Assembly: GCA_937873395.1 (NCBI GenBank)
Contig: CALMYH010000006.1
Span: forward strand, 39,210 to 103,209
Direction: 5' to 3'
DNA length: 64,000 bases
Source: an uncultured Burkholderiales bacterium
Lineage (GTDB): Bacteria; Pseudomonadota; Gammaproteobacteria; Burkholderiales; Burkholderiaceae_C
This document shows positions 23,470 through 32,804 of the stretch, piece by piece; within the stretch, counting starts at the first letter, position 1; every line of letters begins with the position of its first letter. The notes below the pieces were generated by a model. It saw only the letters and a program-made list of their open reading frames with translations. It had not been told where the DNA came from and did not search any database. The translations under genes and the position numbers were made by a program.

Positions 23470-25407
23470 TCAGCGGCGCAAATGTTCCCACGCCGGCGCG
23501 AAGTCCGGATTGTCCTGTAGCCAACGGTCCAGCATAGCACCGGTGTAGAAACCATCACGATTCACCGAACGTGCGGCGTCGGGCGCAAAGCGACTCAGCG
23601 CCATACCTGTTGTCGCCGCCAACACCTCGGCCAAATCTGGAAAGAGGAGAGCCAGGAGGCGATCATTTCCACTCCATCGGAGGTAGGTGATTTCTCCAGC
23701 TTTGAGGCTCGTGACTATCGTGCTGCGCCAGGTTCGCACTGACTCGACTTGCTTTTCGTTCAGGCGGATCTTCCAGTGGCGAGCGGCAGCCATATACATG
23801 GGAATGTCCTGCCGGTTGCGATCCTGAAGCTGCCAGATGGAGTTGAGGACCTCAAAACCGGTCTCGTACCTGAAGCCGATGCCGCGATCATGCTTGAGCG
23901 ACAGGAGTCGCGATAGAACACGGACCGCCTGACCCTTTGTGAGCCCCGTTTTGTCGAAGAACCCGTGAAAACCCAGCATGTTGGCCAGCCGCATCGTCTC
24001 CACGCGTGCGGCTTCAACCGTCTCGCGTAATGCGCCCGGTTCGCCAGCGTCAAGCAAATCCAGTTGCTCTAGGTAGCTGGTCATTGCGGCGAGGTATTGG
24101 CGGCCGATCTCGCTTGCGTCCATGGCCAAGGCTTCAGCGCGCAGCTTGCGCGCCGTCTCAGATTTGACCAGCGTCCGTTGCACTTCCTCATCCACCTGAC
24201 GCTGCAGTTCCTCCAGCGCGGCCCAGCCTTCGGGGTGCCAGATCCAGTTCTTGAAGGACACTTCCCGGACCAGCATGTCCCGAAACTCCGCCTTGGTGAG
24301 TCGCCCTCCCGTTCGCGACAGATCAAGCTCCAGCGTAGGGCTCCCTTCCTCGCGCAGCCGTGCCTTGCGCTCCTCATCGATCGGGTTGGTAACGGTGATT
24401 TCGATGCACAGTCTTGAGAAGACGTTGCCATCCTCATCGCGAGCCTCACAAACGATGTCGGGCACCACGTGCCCAAGCCGACACTCCAGCTTGACGTTTG
24501 TGAGCGTGTAGGTGGTTTCGGGTTTGCACCAGGTGCGGGTGACATCTACACCCGGGCCAGCGCGTTTGGAGATTTCGTGGCGGATAGCCGGTGCCCGAAT
24601 CTTCCCCGCGCCTCCGAGGATTTCCTTTGCCAGGAAATGCAACACCGTTTCTCGGTGCAACTCGGCTGGCAAAGCGCTAAGGTCCAAGCCCGGCGGGGGA
24701 GCGTCGACTGCGTCGACCATTTGCGCCTCGAGCAGGCCCCGGGCCTGGGCTTCAAGTGCGCGATCTTCCCAGTGAGACTGCCAACAAAGCCACTCGGGCA
24801 TCAGGGTAAGGCGCTTGCGAAGCTCCTCTGGGGAGAAGGCCGAGGCTTGTGGATCGTCGATATGGAGCGTCAAGCAGGCGAGGATTCCGTCGGTGGAAGA
24901 CACAGTCGCCGATCCTGTTAGCAGGACCTGGATGCGTCGACCATCATCGAGGGTGAGCACGGCGCGTGTGTGGTCCTGGAAATCGATGTCGGCTACGCGT
25001 ACCTTCTGCGGAGCGGCAGACACCCAGGTCTCGTAAGTGTGTCCGGACAGGCCAATCGCTGTCACCTTCCGCCGCAGTTGTGGCAACTGCAACCAGCCGT
25101 CGGCTTGGACCTCCTTCAAGAGAGCGAATCTTGCGGCAACGATCGAACAGGATTGCTTCTCTGTCCCAGGGAGGTGGCGGAAATGGGGGCGGCGAATGAA
25201 CTCGGCTCTTGCGGCATTCACTGCAGTCACTGGAGCAAGGCAACTCGGGCAGACGCACCCAGATCGGCTGCCGCGGCGCTCAGCCCCCAACTCCATGATG
25301 TAGCGCGGCTCGCCAGTCTCCGCATCGCGCGCCCACGCCATGATCAGGTCGGTCAAGCCAACCCGTGGAGCATCCGATTGAGATTGGACTTGAATCTGCG
25401 TGTTCAT
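23470..25407 (-). CDS. CoiA-like / DUF6035-like putative nuclease
   Basis: A 645-residue protein. The N-terminus has a zinc-finger-like set (CVCPSC at ~52-57, then PHFRHL and a later Cys) typical of CoiA-related proteins. The middle carries a PD-(D/E)XK-like core: LGHVVPDIVCEARDEDG, then LCIEITVTNPIDEERKARLR. These are the acidic residues and E-I-x-V-T pattern seen in CoiA and DUF6035 proteins. The C-terminal ~300 residues are unassigned. CoiA is a competence-linked protein of uncertain chemistry and DUF6035 is uncharacterised, so nuclease activity is an inference. It heads a minus-strand group with three small downstream genes. A purine run AAGGAG lies ~20 bases before the start, farther than usual. 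Confidence 0.6.
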   Translation of the reverse strand: MNTQIQVQSQSDAPRVGLTDLIMAWARDAETGEPRYIMELGAERRGSRSGCVCPSCLAPVTAVNAARAEFIRRPHFRHLPGTEKQSCSIVAARFALLKEVQADGWLQLPQLRRKVTAIGLSGHTYETWVSAAPQKVRVADIDFQDHTRAVLTLDDGRRIQVLLTGSATVSSTDGILACLTLHIDDPQASAFSPEELRKRLTLMPEWLCWQSHWEDRALEAQARGLLEAQMVDAVDAPPPGLDLSALPAELHRETVLHFLAKEILGGAGKIRAPAIRHEISKRAGPGVDVTRTWCKPETTYTLTNVKLECRLGHVVPDIVCEARDEDGNVFSRLCIEITVTNPIDEERKARLREEGSPTLELDLSRTGGRLTKAEFRDMLVREVSFKNWIWHPEGWAALEELQRQVDEEVQRTLVKSETARKLRAEALAMDASEIGRQYLAAMTSYLEQLDLLDAGEPGALRETVEAARVETMRLANMLGFHGFFDKTGLTKGQAVRVLSRLLSLKHDRGIGFRYETGFEVLNSIWQLQDRNRQDIPMYMAAARHWKIRLNEKQVESVRTWRSTIVTSLKAGEITYLRWSGNDRLLALLFPDLAEVLAATTGMALSRFAPDAARSVNRDGFYTGAMLDRWLQDNPDFAPAWEHLRR

Positions 25408-25710
25408 TTGTACCAGCGAACGGCCACTCCTTAAATAGTCTAGTTCACGGCGGAATGCTCGTACAGCGCGTTCTGGCGGTCCTTGGGAAATTTGGCGAGG
25501 GACCGCTATGTGGCCGATGCCGATCGCTCAGAACTTCGCCGTGATAGGCAGCAACCGCTGCAGAGAAGACATAGCCTATGTAGGCGGCCGCTCTCTTCAA
25601 GTGACACCGCATAGGGGGATGCCTGCGTTGAATGGATTCGTGATGCTTCTTTACCTGAGCCACGTCGCAGCACGCCGACGTCTGATCCGAGGCTCCTGTG
25701 GTCCGAGGAG
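25408..25710. other. 303-base gap, possible decayed coding sequence
   Basis: No intact gene is supported. On the minus strand a short open segment ending at a TAG (25442-25440) reads RSLAKFPKDRQNALYEHSAVN, which looks like the C-terminus of a lost gene, but it is closed by a stop immediately upstream. Plus-strand frames here look random. The region probably also holds the promoter of the CoiA-like gene, though no convincing -35/-10 pair was found. Confidence 0.4.
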
Positions 25711-26616
25711 CTAGGTCCCGGCAATGGACCCCGCCGGCTCCAGATTCAGGTCTGCCACAGCCTTGCGTACGTCCTTTGGCCAGATAAAAAGTCTGTTCCA
25801 AGGCTCAACCTTCACATAGTCTTGGGGTCCGTACAGCCTGGCTGTAGAGATGTCCACGCAGTATCGGTCGACCCAACCGGTCCTTTCGCCTAACCCCAGC
25901 TTGGCTCCGGCCTTCACCTTGAGCATCAGCTTGATGAGCTTGGTGCACATGCGGTACTCGTACCCAGTGAGGCACCAAGGGTCTGCCCAAGTTCCCAGCC
26001 CCTGTTGCACCGCCTTTTGTGCTTCACCTTGCAGCATGGGCAGGTCGATCTCGTTCGGAATGGATGGATAGATGACAAAGGTCGCTGCCCAACCCAAGGC
26101 GACCATATCCAGGTTGAATGTCGCACGGTCTCGGCGAGACATACCCTGTCTCTCGGCTGCCGTGTACTCGGGCGCCACATAAGCAAGCAGTCGCCCGTAG
26201 CCGTCGAAAGGTTGATCCGCAATCCGCACGAACATGGGCCGATTGGTTCCGCTGAGCCGCTTCAGGCGTGCCTGAGTCAGGGCCTCGAAGGCCTGGGTGG
26301 CCTGCTTGCCTTGGGCCATGTGAACCTCGAACGGATCCTGACCATCGGCTCGTTTGATCCGTGGAAGAAGGTGACCGGCCAGGACTTGTGCGACGGGAGA
26401 CTTGCCCGAGTCGATCCAGTCGGCCAGCGCTATGAAGTGATGGGCCATCTCCGCCTTCTTGAGCTGCATGGTGCTCGTCTCAGGCGTATCTATGGAGAGC
26501 ATCCGGACATTCATCCGGATATTGGGCGTGTCCCCATCACTGATGTCCACCAGGCGCTTTGCACCGATCTGGTCCAAGTTGAATGACTCTGGCCGCCAAA
26601 AGACTTTGACGCTCAT
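25711..26616 (-). CDS. Staphylococcal-nuclease-like (SNase) protein
   Basis: A 301-residue protein when started at ATG 26616, with a GGGGGTAGAG purine run just upstream; the open frame continues to 26754 with a non-coding-looking stretch. The N-terminal half shows the SNase (thermonuclease) signature: VDISDGDTPNIRMNV, then RMLSIDTPET with the catalytic Asp and Glu, and FDGYGRLLAYV with the second catalytic Arg. It has no signal peptide, unlike secreted thermonucleases, so it likely acts in the cytoplasm. The insertion between the two motifs is longer than in the classical enzyme, and the C-terminal ~120 residues are unassigned. It is the last gene of the accessory region before the tRNA. Confidence 0.7.
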   Translation of the reverse strand: MSVKVFWRPESFNLDQIGAKRLVDISDGDTPNIRMNVRMLSIDTPETSTMQLKKAEMAHHFIALADWIDSGKSPVAQVLAGHLLPRIKRADGQDPFEVHMAQGKQATQAFEALTQARLKRLSGTNRPMFVRIADQPFDGYGRLLAYVAPEYTAAERQGMSRRDRATFNLDMVALGWAATFVIYPSIPNEIDLPMLQGEAQKAVQQGLGTWADPWCLTGYEYRMCTKLIKLMLKVKAGAKLGLGERTGWVDRYCVDISTARLYGPQDYVKVEPWNRLFIWPKDVRKAVADLNLEPAGSIAGT

Positions 26617-26865
26617 GATCTCTACCCCCGCGAACACTGAACCGCCCCACGCGGCACATACTGTGTTGTCGCAGCCTAGCTGACCTGGATGACAAGCCAT
26701 ACCCCCACTTGAGGGAGCGCGCGCGGTGGGCGACCTGAAACGTGAATCGAGCAAGGGGTGAATAAAGGCTGCTGCGCTTGGCGAACGAGGCTCCTCACCG
26801 TGTTCGCGCGCGGCCTTCTGCAGGGAGAGATGTACGTGAGCGCGGAGGCAAAAACCCTGCGCTGC

Positions 26866-26885
26866 TGGCTACACAGTGGCTACAC
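26866..26885. repeat. Pair of 9-base direct repeats near tRNA
   Basis: TGGCTACAC occurs twice, separated by two bases, 56 bases from the tRNA 3' end. Position and pattern suggest integrase arm sites, which is inference only. Confidence 0.4.
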
Positions 26886-26895
26886 GGCCACCGAG

Positions 26896-26925
26896 AAAAG
26901 ACAAAGCCCGGCACAGAACCGGGCT
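26896..26925 (-). terminator. Rho-independent terminator downstream of the tRNA
   Basis: AGCCCGG (26905-26911) and CCGGGCT (26919-26925) form a 7-bp stem with a 7-base loop, followed on the minus strand by TTTGTCTTTTC. It lies 16 bases after the tRNA 3' end. Confidence 0.7.
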
Positions 26926-26941
26926 AAGTCATTGATTTAAT

Positions 26942-27018
26942 TGGTAGGGCGTGCTGGGCTCGAACCAGCGACCAAGGGATTATGAGTCCCCTGCTCTGAC
27001 CAACTGAGCTAACGCCCC
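26942..27018 (-). tRNA. tRNA with CAU anticodon, probably tRNA-Ile2
   Basis: A 77-base cloverleaf including the encoded CCA. The anticodon loop CTCATAA gives anticodon CAU. The acceptor stem pairs GGGGCGT with ACGCCCT (G-U at 1:72). The anticodon stem, variable loop and T arm (TTGGTCGCTGGTTCGAGCCC) resemble the lysidine-modified isoleucine tRNA more than elongator methionine tRNA. Either Ile (CAU, modified by TilS) or Met must be considered; TilS identity elements would decide. Its 3' end borders the accessory island. Confidence 0.85.
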
Positions 27019-27059
27019 ACCGAACCGGTTATTGTAGGTGCTGCCCCCTGCGGGCGGGC

Positions 27060-28079
27060 TCACTTGCCGTGGCTCAGGGCGTTGCTGACCAGCTTGGCCG
27101 TGACGTCGACGATCTGGATCATCCGGTCGTAGGGCATGCGCTGTGGGCCGATGACGCCCAGGGTGCCCACCACCTGGCCGTCGACCTCGTAGGGTGCGGT
27201 CACCACCGACAGGTCCTCATAGGGCACGACCTGGCTTTCGCCGCCAATGTAGATGCGCACGCCGTCGGCCTGGCTGGACACATCGAGCAGGCGCATCAGC
27301 TGGGTCTTCTGCTCGAACAGGTCGAACAGGCGCCTCAGGTTGCCCATGTCGGACGAGAACTCGGTGACCGACAGCAGGTTGCGCTCGCCGGACACCACCA
27401 CGGCCTCGGCCTGGGTATCTTCATCGGCTGCGGGTGCCACGGCCGCCTGCATCAGGTCGGCGATTTCACCGCGCAGGGCCTCGACCTCGGTGCGCAGGCG
27501 CTCGCGCACCGCCTCCATGGTCAGGCCGGCGTAATTGGCGTTGAGAAAGTTGGCCGCCTCCAGCAACTGCGACTGGCTGAAACTGGCCTGGGTCTGGATG
27601 ATGCGGTTCTGCACATCGCCCTCAGGGGAGACGATGATGACCAGCACCCGGTGCTCGGACAGGCTGAGGAATTCGATGTGGCGGAACACCGAACTGCGCC
27701 GCGGCGCCATCACCACCCCCACGAAGTGCGACAGGCTCGACAGCATGTGGGCGGCGTGGCTGATCACCCGCTGGGGCTTGCCGGCCTCGATGGCCCCGGA
27801 GGCAATCTCGTTGAGCGTCGGCAGCTCTCCGCGCCGCACCGTCAGCATGGTGTCGACGAACAGGCGGTAGCCCTTGGCGGTGGGAATGCGCCCGGCCGAG
27901 GTGTGCGGACTGGCGATCAGACCCAGCTCTTCCAGGTCGCTCATCACGTTGCGGATGGTGGCCGGAGACAGGTCCAGCCCGGTGGCCTTGGCCAGCGTGC
28001 GCGAACCCACCGGCTGGCCGTCGGCGATGTAACGCTCGACCAGCGCCTTGAGCAACAGTTGGGAACGGTCGTCCAGCAT
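27060..28079 (-). CDS. hrcA: Heat-inducible transcription repressor HrcA
   Basis: At 339 residues it has the normal length for HrcA. The N-terminal winged-helix DNA-binding domain ([39 protein letters not shown]) is followed by the GAF-like dimerisation domain. HrcA represses groE and/or dnaK operons through the CIRCE element. The start ATG has GAGGG four bases upstream, and a TAAAAT hexamer lies 9 bases from the start codon, giving a very short leader if used. It is divergent from nadK (99 bases apart), the usual arrangement in this order. Confidence 0.95.
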   Translation of the reverse strand: MLDDRSQLLLKALVERYIADGQPVGSRTLAKATGLDLSPATIRNVMSDLEELGLIASPHTSAGRIPTAKGYRLFVDTMLTVRRGELPTLNEIASGAIEAGKPQRVISHAAHMLSSLSHFVGVVMAPRRSSVFRHIEFLSLSEHRVLVIIVSPEGDVQNRIIQTQASFSQSQLLEAANFLNANYAGLTMEAVRERLRTEVEALRGEIADLMQAAVAPAADEDTQAEAVVVSGERNLLSVTEFSSDMGNLRRLFDLFEQKTQLMRLLDVSSQADGVRIYIGGESQVVPYEDLSVVTAPYEVDGQVVGTLGVIGPQRMPYDRMIQIVDVTAKLVSNALSHGK

Positions 28080-28178
28080 GGTTCCCTCATTTTACGGAGG
28101 AAGCGGGTCGGCCAACGGGCTGTGGCGCCAAGGGTTTGCCAGGGCTGTCGGCGCCATGCCCTGTGCTGTAATGCACGG

Positions 28179-29093
28179 ATGAGCCAGACCCTCGCCCACA
28201 CAGGCCTTGCCCCCAGGACCCAGGCCCTGCGCTTTGCCCATGTCGCGATCATCGGCAAGTACCAGGCCCCCGGTTCCCGGCATGCGGTGGACGAGATCGC
28301 CCACTTCCTGCACGACCAGGGCTGCGAGGTGTCGCTCGAGTTGGAAACCTCGCTGAACACCGGCCTGAACCAGTACACGGCACTGGATGTGCCGGGCATC
28401 GGCCGGGAATGCCAGCTCGCGCTGGTGGTCGGTGGCGATGGCACCATGCTGGGGATCGGCCGGCAACTGGCCAGCTTCGGGGTGCCGCTGATCGGCATCA
28501 ACCAGGGGCGCCTGGGTTTCATCACCGACGTGCCCTTCGTCGGTTTCCGCGAGCGGCTGGCCCCCATGCTGCGGGGGGAATACGAAGAAGAAAAGCGCAG
28601 CATGATGGCCGCCAGCGTCTGGCGCGACGGTCGATGCGTGTTCGAGGCCACGGCCCTCAATGACGTGGTGGTCAACCGCAGCGGCGTGGCCAGCATGATC
28701 GAGTTGCGCGTCGAGGTGGACGGACATTTTGTGGCCAACCAGCGCGCCGACGGCCTGATCATCGCGACCCCCACCGGCTCGACGGCCTACGCCCTGTCGG
28801 CCGGCGGCCCCATGCTGCACCCGGCCATCGATGGCTGGGTCATGGTTCCGATTGCGCCGCACACCCTGTCGAACCGGCCGGTGGTGCTTTCATCCAGCAG
28901 CGAGATCGCGGTGGAAATCGTGGCCGGCAAGGACGCCAGTGCCAACTTCGACATGCAGACCCTCACCAGCCTGATGCACGGCGACCGCATCGTCGTGCGT
29001 CGATCGCCGCATTCACTTCGGCTGCTGCATCCGGTGGGCTGGAGTTATTTCGACACCCTGCGCAAGAAACTGCACTGGAACGAAGGCGGCTGA
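28179..29093 (+). CDS. nadK: NAD kinase
   Basis: A 304-residue ATP-NAD kinase that makes NADP. Diagnostic motifs are [30 protein letters not shown] and [15 protein letters not shown]. The ATG at 28179 follows a short intergenic region shared with hrcA. An upstream extension of the frame lies antisense to hrcA and is not real. recN follows after 49 bases on the same strand. Confidence 0.95.
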   Translation: MSQTLAHTGLAPRTQALRFAHVAIIGKYQAPGSRHAVDEIAHFLHDQGCEVSLELETSLNTGLNQYTALDVPGIGRECQLALVVGGDGTMLGIGRQLASFGVPLIGINQGRLGFITDVPFVGFRERLAPMLRGEYEEEKRSMMAASVWRDGRCVFEATALNDVVVNRSGVASMIELRVEVDGHFVANQRADGLIIATPTGSTAYALSAGGPMLHPAIDGWVMVPIAPHTLSNRPVVLSSSSEIAVEIVAGKDASANFDMQTLTSLMHGDRIVVRRSPHSLRLLHPVGWSYFDTLRKKLHWNEGG

Positions 29094-29142
29094 TTTCCCG
29101 GTCAGAATACGGGGCTGCCCGCACTGCCATCTGCACACCGCC

Positions 29143-30789
29143 ATGAGTCTTCGACGCATCGTCCTGCGCGACTTCGTGATCGTCCGTTCGCTCGACCTGG
29201 ATTTCGGCCAGGGTTTTTGTGTGCTGACCGGGGAAACCGGTGCCGGCAAATCCATCCTGATCGACGCCCTGCAACTGGCCCTGGGCGGGCGGGGCGACAG
29301 TGGTGTGGTCCGCGACGGCGCCACCCGCTGCGAGATCGCGGCCGAGTTCGACCGGCCCGCCACGTTGCAGACCTGGCTGCAGGAACAGGGCTTCGATGAC
29401 AGTGACGACGCCCTCCTGTTGCGCCGCACGGTCGACAGCGAAGGCCGCAGCCGGGCCTGGATCAACGGCAGCCCCGCCACCCTGACCCAGCTGCGGGCCC
29501 TGGCCGATGGCCTGGTCGACATCCATGGCCAGCACGCCTGGCAAAGCCTGACCCGCAACGACGCGGTGCGTGCCCTGCTCGACGCCTATGCCGGCATCGA
29601 CCTGCGCCAGGCCCGCGAAGCCTGGAGCCGCTGGCGCCAGGCCCGCAAGGCCCTGGACGACGCGCGCGAGCGCCAGAACCAGCTGCGGCAGGAAAGCGAA
29701 CGGCTGAGCTGGCAGATCGGCGAACTGGACAAGCTGGCACCCGCCGACGGCGAGTGGGAGGAACTCAACACGCAGCACGCCCGGCTGGCCAACGCCCAGT
29801 CGCTGATCGACGCGGCGCAGCTGGCGGTCGAGGCTCTGGACGAATCGGAACCATCGGCCAGTGTCCTGTTGCACCGCGCCCTGCAGGCCCTGCAGGCCCA
29901 GGCGCACCTGGAACCGCGCTTTGCGCCCGCCATCGACGCACTGGAGGCTGCGCAGGCCCAGATCGAGGACGCGGTGCACGGCCTGCACCAGTGCCTGAGC
30001 CACACCGAACTGGATCCGCAAGGGCTGCAGGTGCTGGACGAACGCCTGGGGCAGTGGGTCTCGCTGGCACGCCGCTACCGCCGGCCTCCGCAGGAACTGG
30101 CGTCCTTGCTGTCGCAGTGGAAGCAGGAATTGAGCGCGGTGGACCATGCCCTGGACCTGGGCGCGCTCGAGACCGGGGAGCGCAAGGCCTGGCAGGTCTT
30201 CGAACGCGAGTGCCAGACGCTGACCCGCCACCGCCGCCAGGCCGCGCCTCGGCTGTCCTCCGCAGTCACCGACATCATGCAGACACTCGGCATGCAGGGT
30301 GGCCGCTTTGAAGTCGCTCTGCAAAGCCTGTCCGAACCCCAGGCCCACGGCATGGAGCAGGTCGAGTTTCTGGTGGCCGGCCATGCCGGAGTCACACCAC
30401 GCCCGGTCGGCAAGGTGGCCTCCGGTGGGGAATTGTCCCGCATCGCCCTGGCCATCTCGGTGGTCACCAGCCGGCTGGGGCAGGCCCCCACCCTCATCTT
30501 CGACGAAGTCGATTCGGGCGTGGGCGGTGCGGTGGCCCACACCGTCGGCCAGCTGCTCAGGCAGCTCGGCGCCGACCGCCAGGTGCTGGCGGTGACGCAC
30601 CTGCCACAGGTGGCCGCCTGTGCCGATCGCCATCTGCTGGTGCGCAAGCGCCAGGCCGAAGGCAGCACCTTCAGCGAAGTGATGCCGATCCAGGCCGATG
30701 CACGGGTGGCCGAACTGGCGCGCATGCTGGGTGGAGGCGAAGGCTCCGAGGCGTCGCTGGCCCATGCACGCGAACTGCTCACCACCTGA
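29143..30789 (+). CDS. recN: DNA repair protein RecN
   Basis: A 548-residue SMC-like ATPase of double-strand-break repair. Walker A is TGETGAGKS, the ABC signature is [12 protein letters not shown], and Walker B is [13 protein letters not shown] central coiled-coil rich in Arg, Gln, Glu and Leu occupies ~150-350. It starts directly with [14 protein letters not shown], typical for RecN. In many bacteria it is under LexA control; no clear LexA box was read upstream. rapZ follows 11 bases later. Confidence 0.95.
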   Translation: MSLRRIVLRDFVIVRSLDLDFGQGFCVLTGETGAGKSILIDALQLALGGRGDSGVVRDGATRCEIAAEFDRPATLQTWLQEQGFDDSDDALLLRRTVDSEGRSRAWINGSPATLTQLRALADGLVDIHGQHAWQSLTRNDAVRALLDAYAGIDLRQAREAWSRWRQARKALDDARERQNQLRQESERLSWQIGELDKLAPADGEWEELNTQHARLANAQSLIDAAQLAVEALDESEPSASVLLHRALQALQAQAHLEPRFAPAIDALEAAQAQIEDAVHGLHQCLSHTELDPQGLQVLDERLGQWVSLARRYRRPPQELASLLSQWKQELSAVDHALDLGALETGERKAWQVFERECQTLTRHRRQAAPRLSSAVTDIMQTLGMQGGRFEVALQSLSEPQAHGMEQVEFLVAGHAGVTPRPVGKVASGGELSRIALAISVVTSRLGQAPTLIFDEVDSGVGGAVAHTVGQLLRQLGADRQVLAVTHLPQVAACADRHLLVRKRQAEGSTFSEVMPIQADARVAELARMLGGGEGSEASLAHARELLTT

Positions 30790-30800
30790 GAACCGAGCCC

Positions 30801-31700
30801 ATGAACACCCCTCCACCCATGGAACTGGTGCTGATCACCGGCATGTCCGGCTCCGGCAAGTCGGTCGCCCTCAATGCACTGGAAGATGCCGGCTTCTATT
30901 GCGTTGACAACCTGCCCCCCGAACTGCTGGAAGCCTTCATCGCCCTCGAACAGGGACACCGGGCCCACAAGGTGGCCATTGCCATGGATGTCCGCAGTGC
31001 CGACTCGCTGCCCGGCCTGCCGCAGCGACTCGCCCTGATCCGCAACCGCCCGGATCGGCCGGTGCACCTGACGACACTGTTCCTGGACGCCAGCACCGAC
31101 ACCCTGATGCGCAGGTATTCCGAGACCCGCCGCATGCATCCGCTTTCGCTCAAGTCCAGCGCCGATCAGCGCCGTGCCCTGGCCGACGCCATCGATCACG
31201 AGCGCGAGTTGCTGGCCGAACTGCGCGAACAGGCGCTGGTGATGGACACCAGCCTGATCCGGCCGGCCCAGTTGCGCAGCCAGGTCAAGGACGCGCTGGG
31301 CACCAGCCACGCCACGCTGACCCTGGTGTTCGAGTCGTTTGCCTTCAAACGCGGCATTCCGCTGGACGCCGACTTTGTGTTCGACGTGCGCATGTTGCCC
31401 AACCCGCATTACGAAACCGAGCTCAAACCCCTGACTGGGCGGGACGCGCCGGTGGCCGCGTTCCTGGCAGCGCAGGAAGAGGTGGGCTTGATGCTCGGCC
31501 AGATCCGAGATTTCCTGGTGCAGTGGCTGCCGCGCATGGTCCGCGACCACCGCAGTTACGTCACCGTGGCCATCGGTTGCACCGGCGGCCAGCATCGCTC
31601 GGTCTATATCGCCGAGCAGCTCGCGGCCCATTTTGCCGATGAGTGGGCGACCCGCATCCGCCACCGGGAAGCGAACGGCTGGACTGCTCGACCGGCCTGA
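30801..31700 (+). CDS. rapZ: RNase adapter protein RapZ
   Basis: A 299-residue P-loop protein with [16 protein letters not shown] near the N-terminus and the conserved C-terminal [12 protein letters not shown]. RapZ guides RNase E to the GlmZ small RNA in enterobacteria and senses glucosamine-6-phosphate; in betaproteobacteria its target is less clear. It is close to recN (11-base gap) and ends 15 bases before the convergent mutY. Confidence 0.93.
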   Translation: MNTPPPMELVLITGMSGSGKSVALNALEDAGFYCVDNLPPELLEAFIALEQGHRAHKVAIAMDVRSADSLPGLPQRLALIRNRPDRPVHLTTLFLDASTDTLMRRYSETRRMHPLSLKSSADQRRALADAIDHERELLAELREQALVMDTSLIRPAQLRSQVKDALGTSHATLTLVFESFAFKRGIPLDADFVFDVRMLPNPHYETELKPLTGRDAPVAAFLAAQEEVGLMLGQIRDFLVQWLPRMVRDHRSYVTVAIGCTGGQHRSVYIAEQLAAHFADEWATRIRHREANGWTARPA

Positions 31701-31715
31701 ATCGGCTTCGAAGGT

Positions 31716-32804
31716 TCAAAGACCCTCCAGCAACTGGCGCACGGGCGCAGGCAGGCCGATGCCGGCCAGTTCGTCGGCCTTCACCCAGCGCCAGTCCAGG
31801 CCCCCCCCCCCCGCAAGGGCCTCCGCGTCGCCATCCAGCAGGACCGGATGCAGTCGCATCTCCCGGTGCGTCAAGCTGTGGGCCACGACGGGCAGCCACT
31901 GCAGACGGTCTCGCCAGGTATCGACCACGGCCATCCGCAGCGCCTCGTCCGACTCGAACACAGGCGGACAGTGCAGGCCGGCCCAGATGCCGGTGCCAGG
32001 TCGGCGCATCAGACCCAGTTGCCAGCCCCCGGCTGCCGGGCGGCGCCACAGCAACAGCCACCAGGAAACGGACTGGCGCCGCACGCTGCGGCCGCGCACG
32101 GGAAAACGGTCGACCTGATGGTGGGCATGGGCCAGGCACAGGTCCTGCACCGGGCACTGGGAGCAACGGGGGCGGCTGCGGGTGCACACCGTGGCACCGA
32201 GATCCATCAGGCCCTGGGTGTAAGCCACCATGTCGTCCCCAACGGGATGCGGCGGCAAAAGCTCCTGCGCCTTCTGCCACATTTGCCGCTGGGCGCCAGA
32301 ACGAGCCAGGTCCTCGCCGAAAGCCAGCAGGCGGGACAGTACCCGAAGCACATTCCCGTCCAGAATGGAAATGCGCTCACCAAAGCAGAACGCCGCAATG
32401 GCCGCCGCCGTGGACGCACCGATGCCCGGCAACTGCTGCAAGGCACTGGCCCCGGTCGGGAAGCGGCCGCCGTGGTCGGTCACCACCACCTGCGCGCAGC
32501 GGTGCAGGTTGCGCGCCCGGCTGTAGTAGCCGAGGCCGCTCCACAACGCCATCACCTCGTCGGCCGGCGCAGCCGCCAGGGACCTCACATCAGGGAAACG
32601 CGCCAGGAAGCGCGGGTAATAGTCGAGCACCGTGCTCACCTGGGTCTGCTGCAGCATGATCTCGGACAGCCATACCCGGTAAGGATCGCGGGAGTCCTGC
32701 CAGGGCAGGCCGTGACGGCCGTGCTGGCGCTGCCAGTGGATCAGGCGCATGGCAAAGCCATCCTGCCCGCCCGTGGTGGCAGCCACCGGGCCAGGTGACC
32801 TCAT
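31716..32804 (-). CDS. mutY: Adenine DNA glycosylase MutY
   Basis: A 362-residue enzyme that removes A mispaired with 8-oxoG. Visible are the catalytic Glu region SEIMLQQTQV, the helix-hairpin-helix LPGIGASTAAAIAAF with the Asp of ILDGNVLRV, and the 4Fe-4S cluster cysteines CTRSRPRCSQCPVQDLC. The C-terminal Nudix-like domain recognises 8-oxoG. The start overlaps the stop of the dynamin-like gene (ATGA). A run of 12 C on the plus strand (12 G in the coding sense) codes for the Gly run near residue 330, so slippage would alter only the last ~30 residues. MutM, the partner GO-system enzyme, lies two genes upstream. Confidence 0.95.
   Translation of the reverse strand: MRSPGPVAATTGGQDGFAMRLIHWQRQHGRHGLPWQDSRDPYRVWLSEIMLQQTQVSTVLDYYPRFLARFPDVRSLAAAPADEVMALWSGLGYYSRARNLHRCAQVVVTDHGGRFPTGASALQQLPGIGASTAAAIAAFCFGERISILDGNVLRVLSRLLAFGEDLARSGAQRQMWQKAQELLPPHPVGDDMVAYTQGLMDLGATVCTRSRPRCSQCPVQDLCLAHAHHQVDRFPVRGRSVRRQSVSWWLLLWRRPAAGGWQLGLMRRPGTGIWAGLHCPPVFESDEALRMAVVDTWRDRLQWLPVVAHSLTHREMRLHPVLLDGDAEALAGGGGLDWRWVKADELAGIGLPAPVRQLLEGL
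31801..31812. repeat. Homopolymer tract of 12 C/G inside mutY
   Basis: Twelve consecutive C on the plus strand lie in frame within mutY and encode an Ala-Gly-Gly-Gly-Gly run. Tracts of this length are prone to replication slippage and also to sequencing error. Confidence 0.9.

Larger units (their letters stand above)
26617..26941. other. Island edge next to the tRNA, non-coding
   Basis: This 325-base stretch has no supported gene; an open frame at 26758-26940 runs through the tRNA terminator and is rejected. It holds two 9-base direct repeats (TGGCTACAC at 26866-26874 and 26877-26885) and a terminator hairpin. Closely spaced direct repeats beside a tRNA 3' end resemble arm-type sites of tyrosine integrases, but no integrase gene is present in the window. 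Confidence 0.4.

Noticed and set aside
25508-25714. 68-codon plus-strand frame in the gap before the SNase gene
   Set aside because: No ribosome binding site, and the composition looks random.
26758-26940. 60-codon plus-strand frame
   Set aside because: It runs across the direct repeats and the tRNA terminator and shows no protein-like pattern.
1-26941. Integrase, transposase or IS ends expected for a mobile island
   Set aside because: None was seen on either strand; the mobility genes, if any, lie upstream of the window.
27069-28178. Long plus-strand extension of nadK
   Set aside because: It is antisense to hrcA; NAD kinase homology starts at 28179.
28080-28178. CIRCE operator or strong promoter upstream of hrcA
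   Set aside because: No CIRCE inverted repeat was found; TAAAAT is present, but the nearest -35-like hexamer (TTGGCC) has a 15-base spacer, too weak to list.
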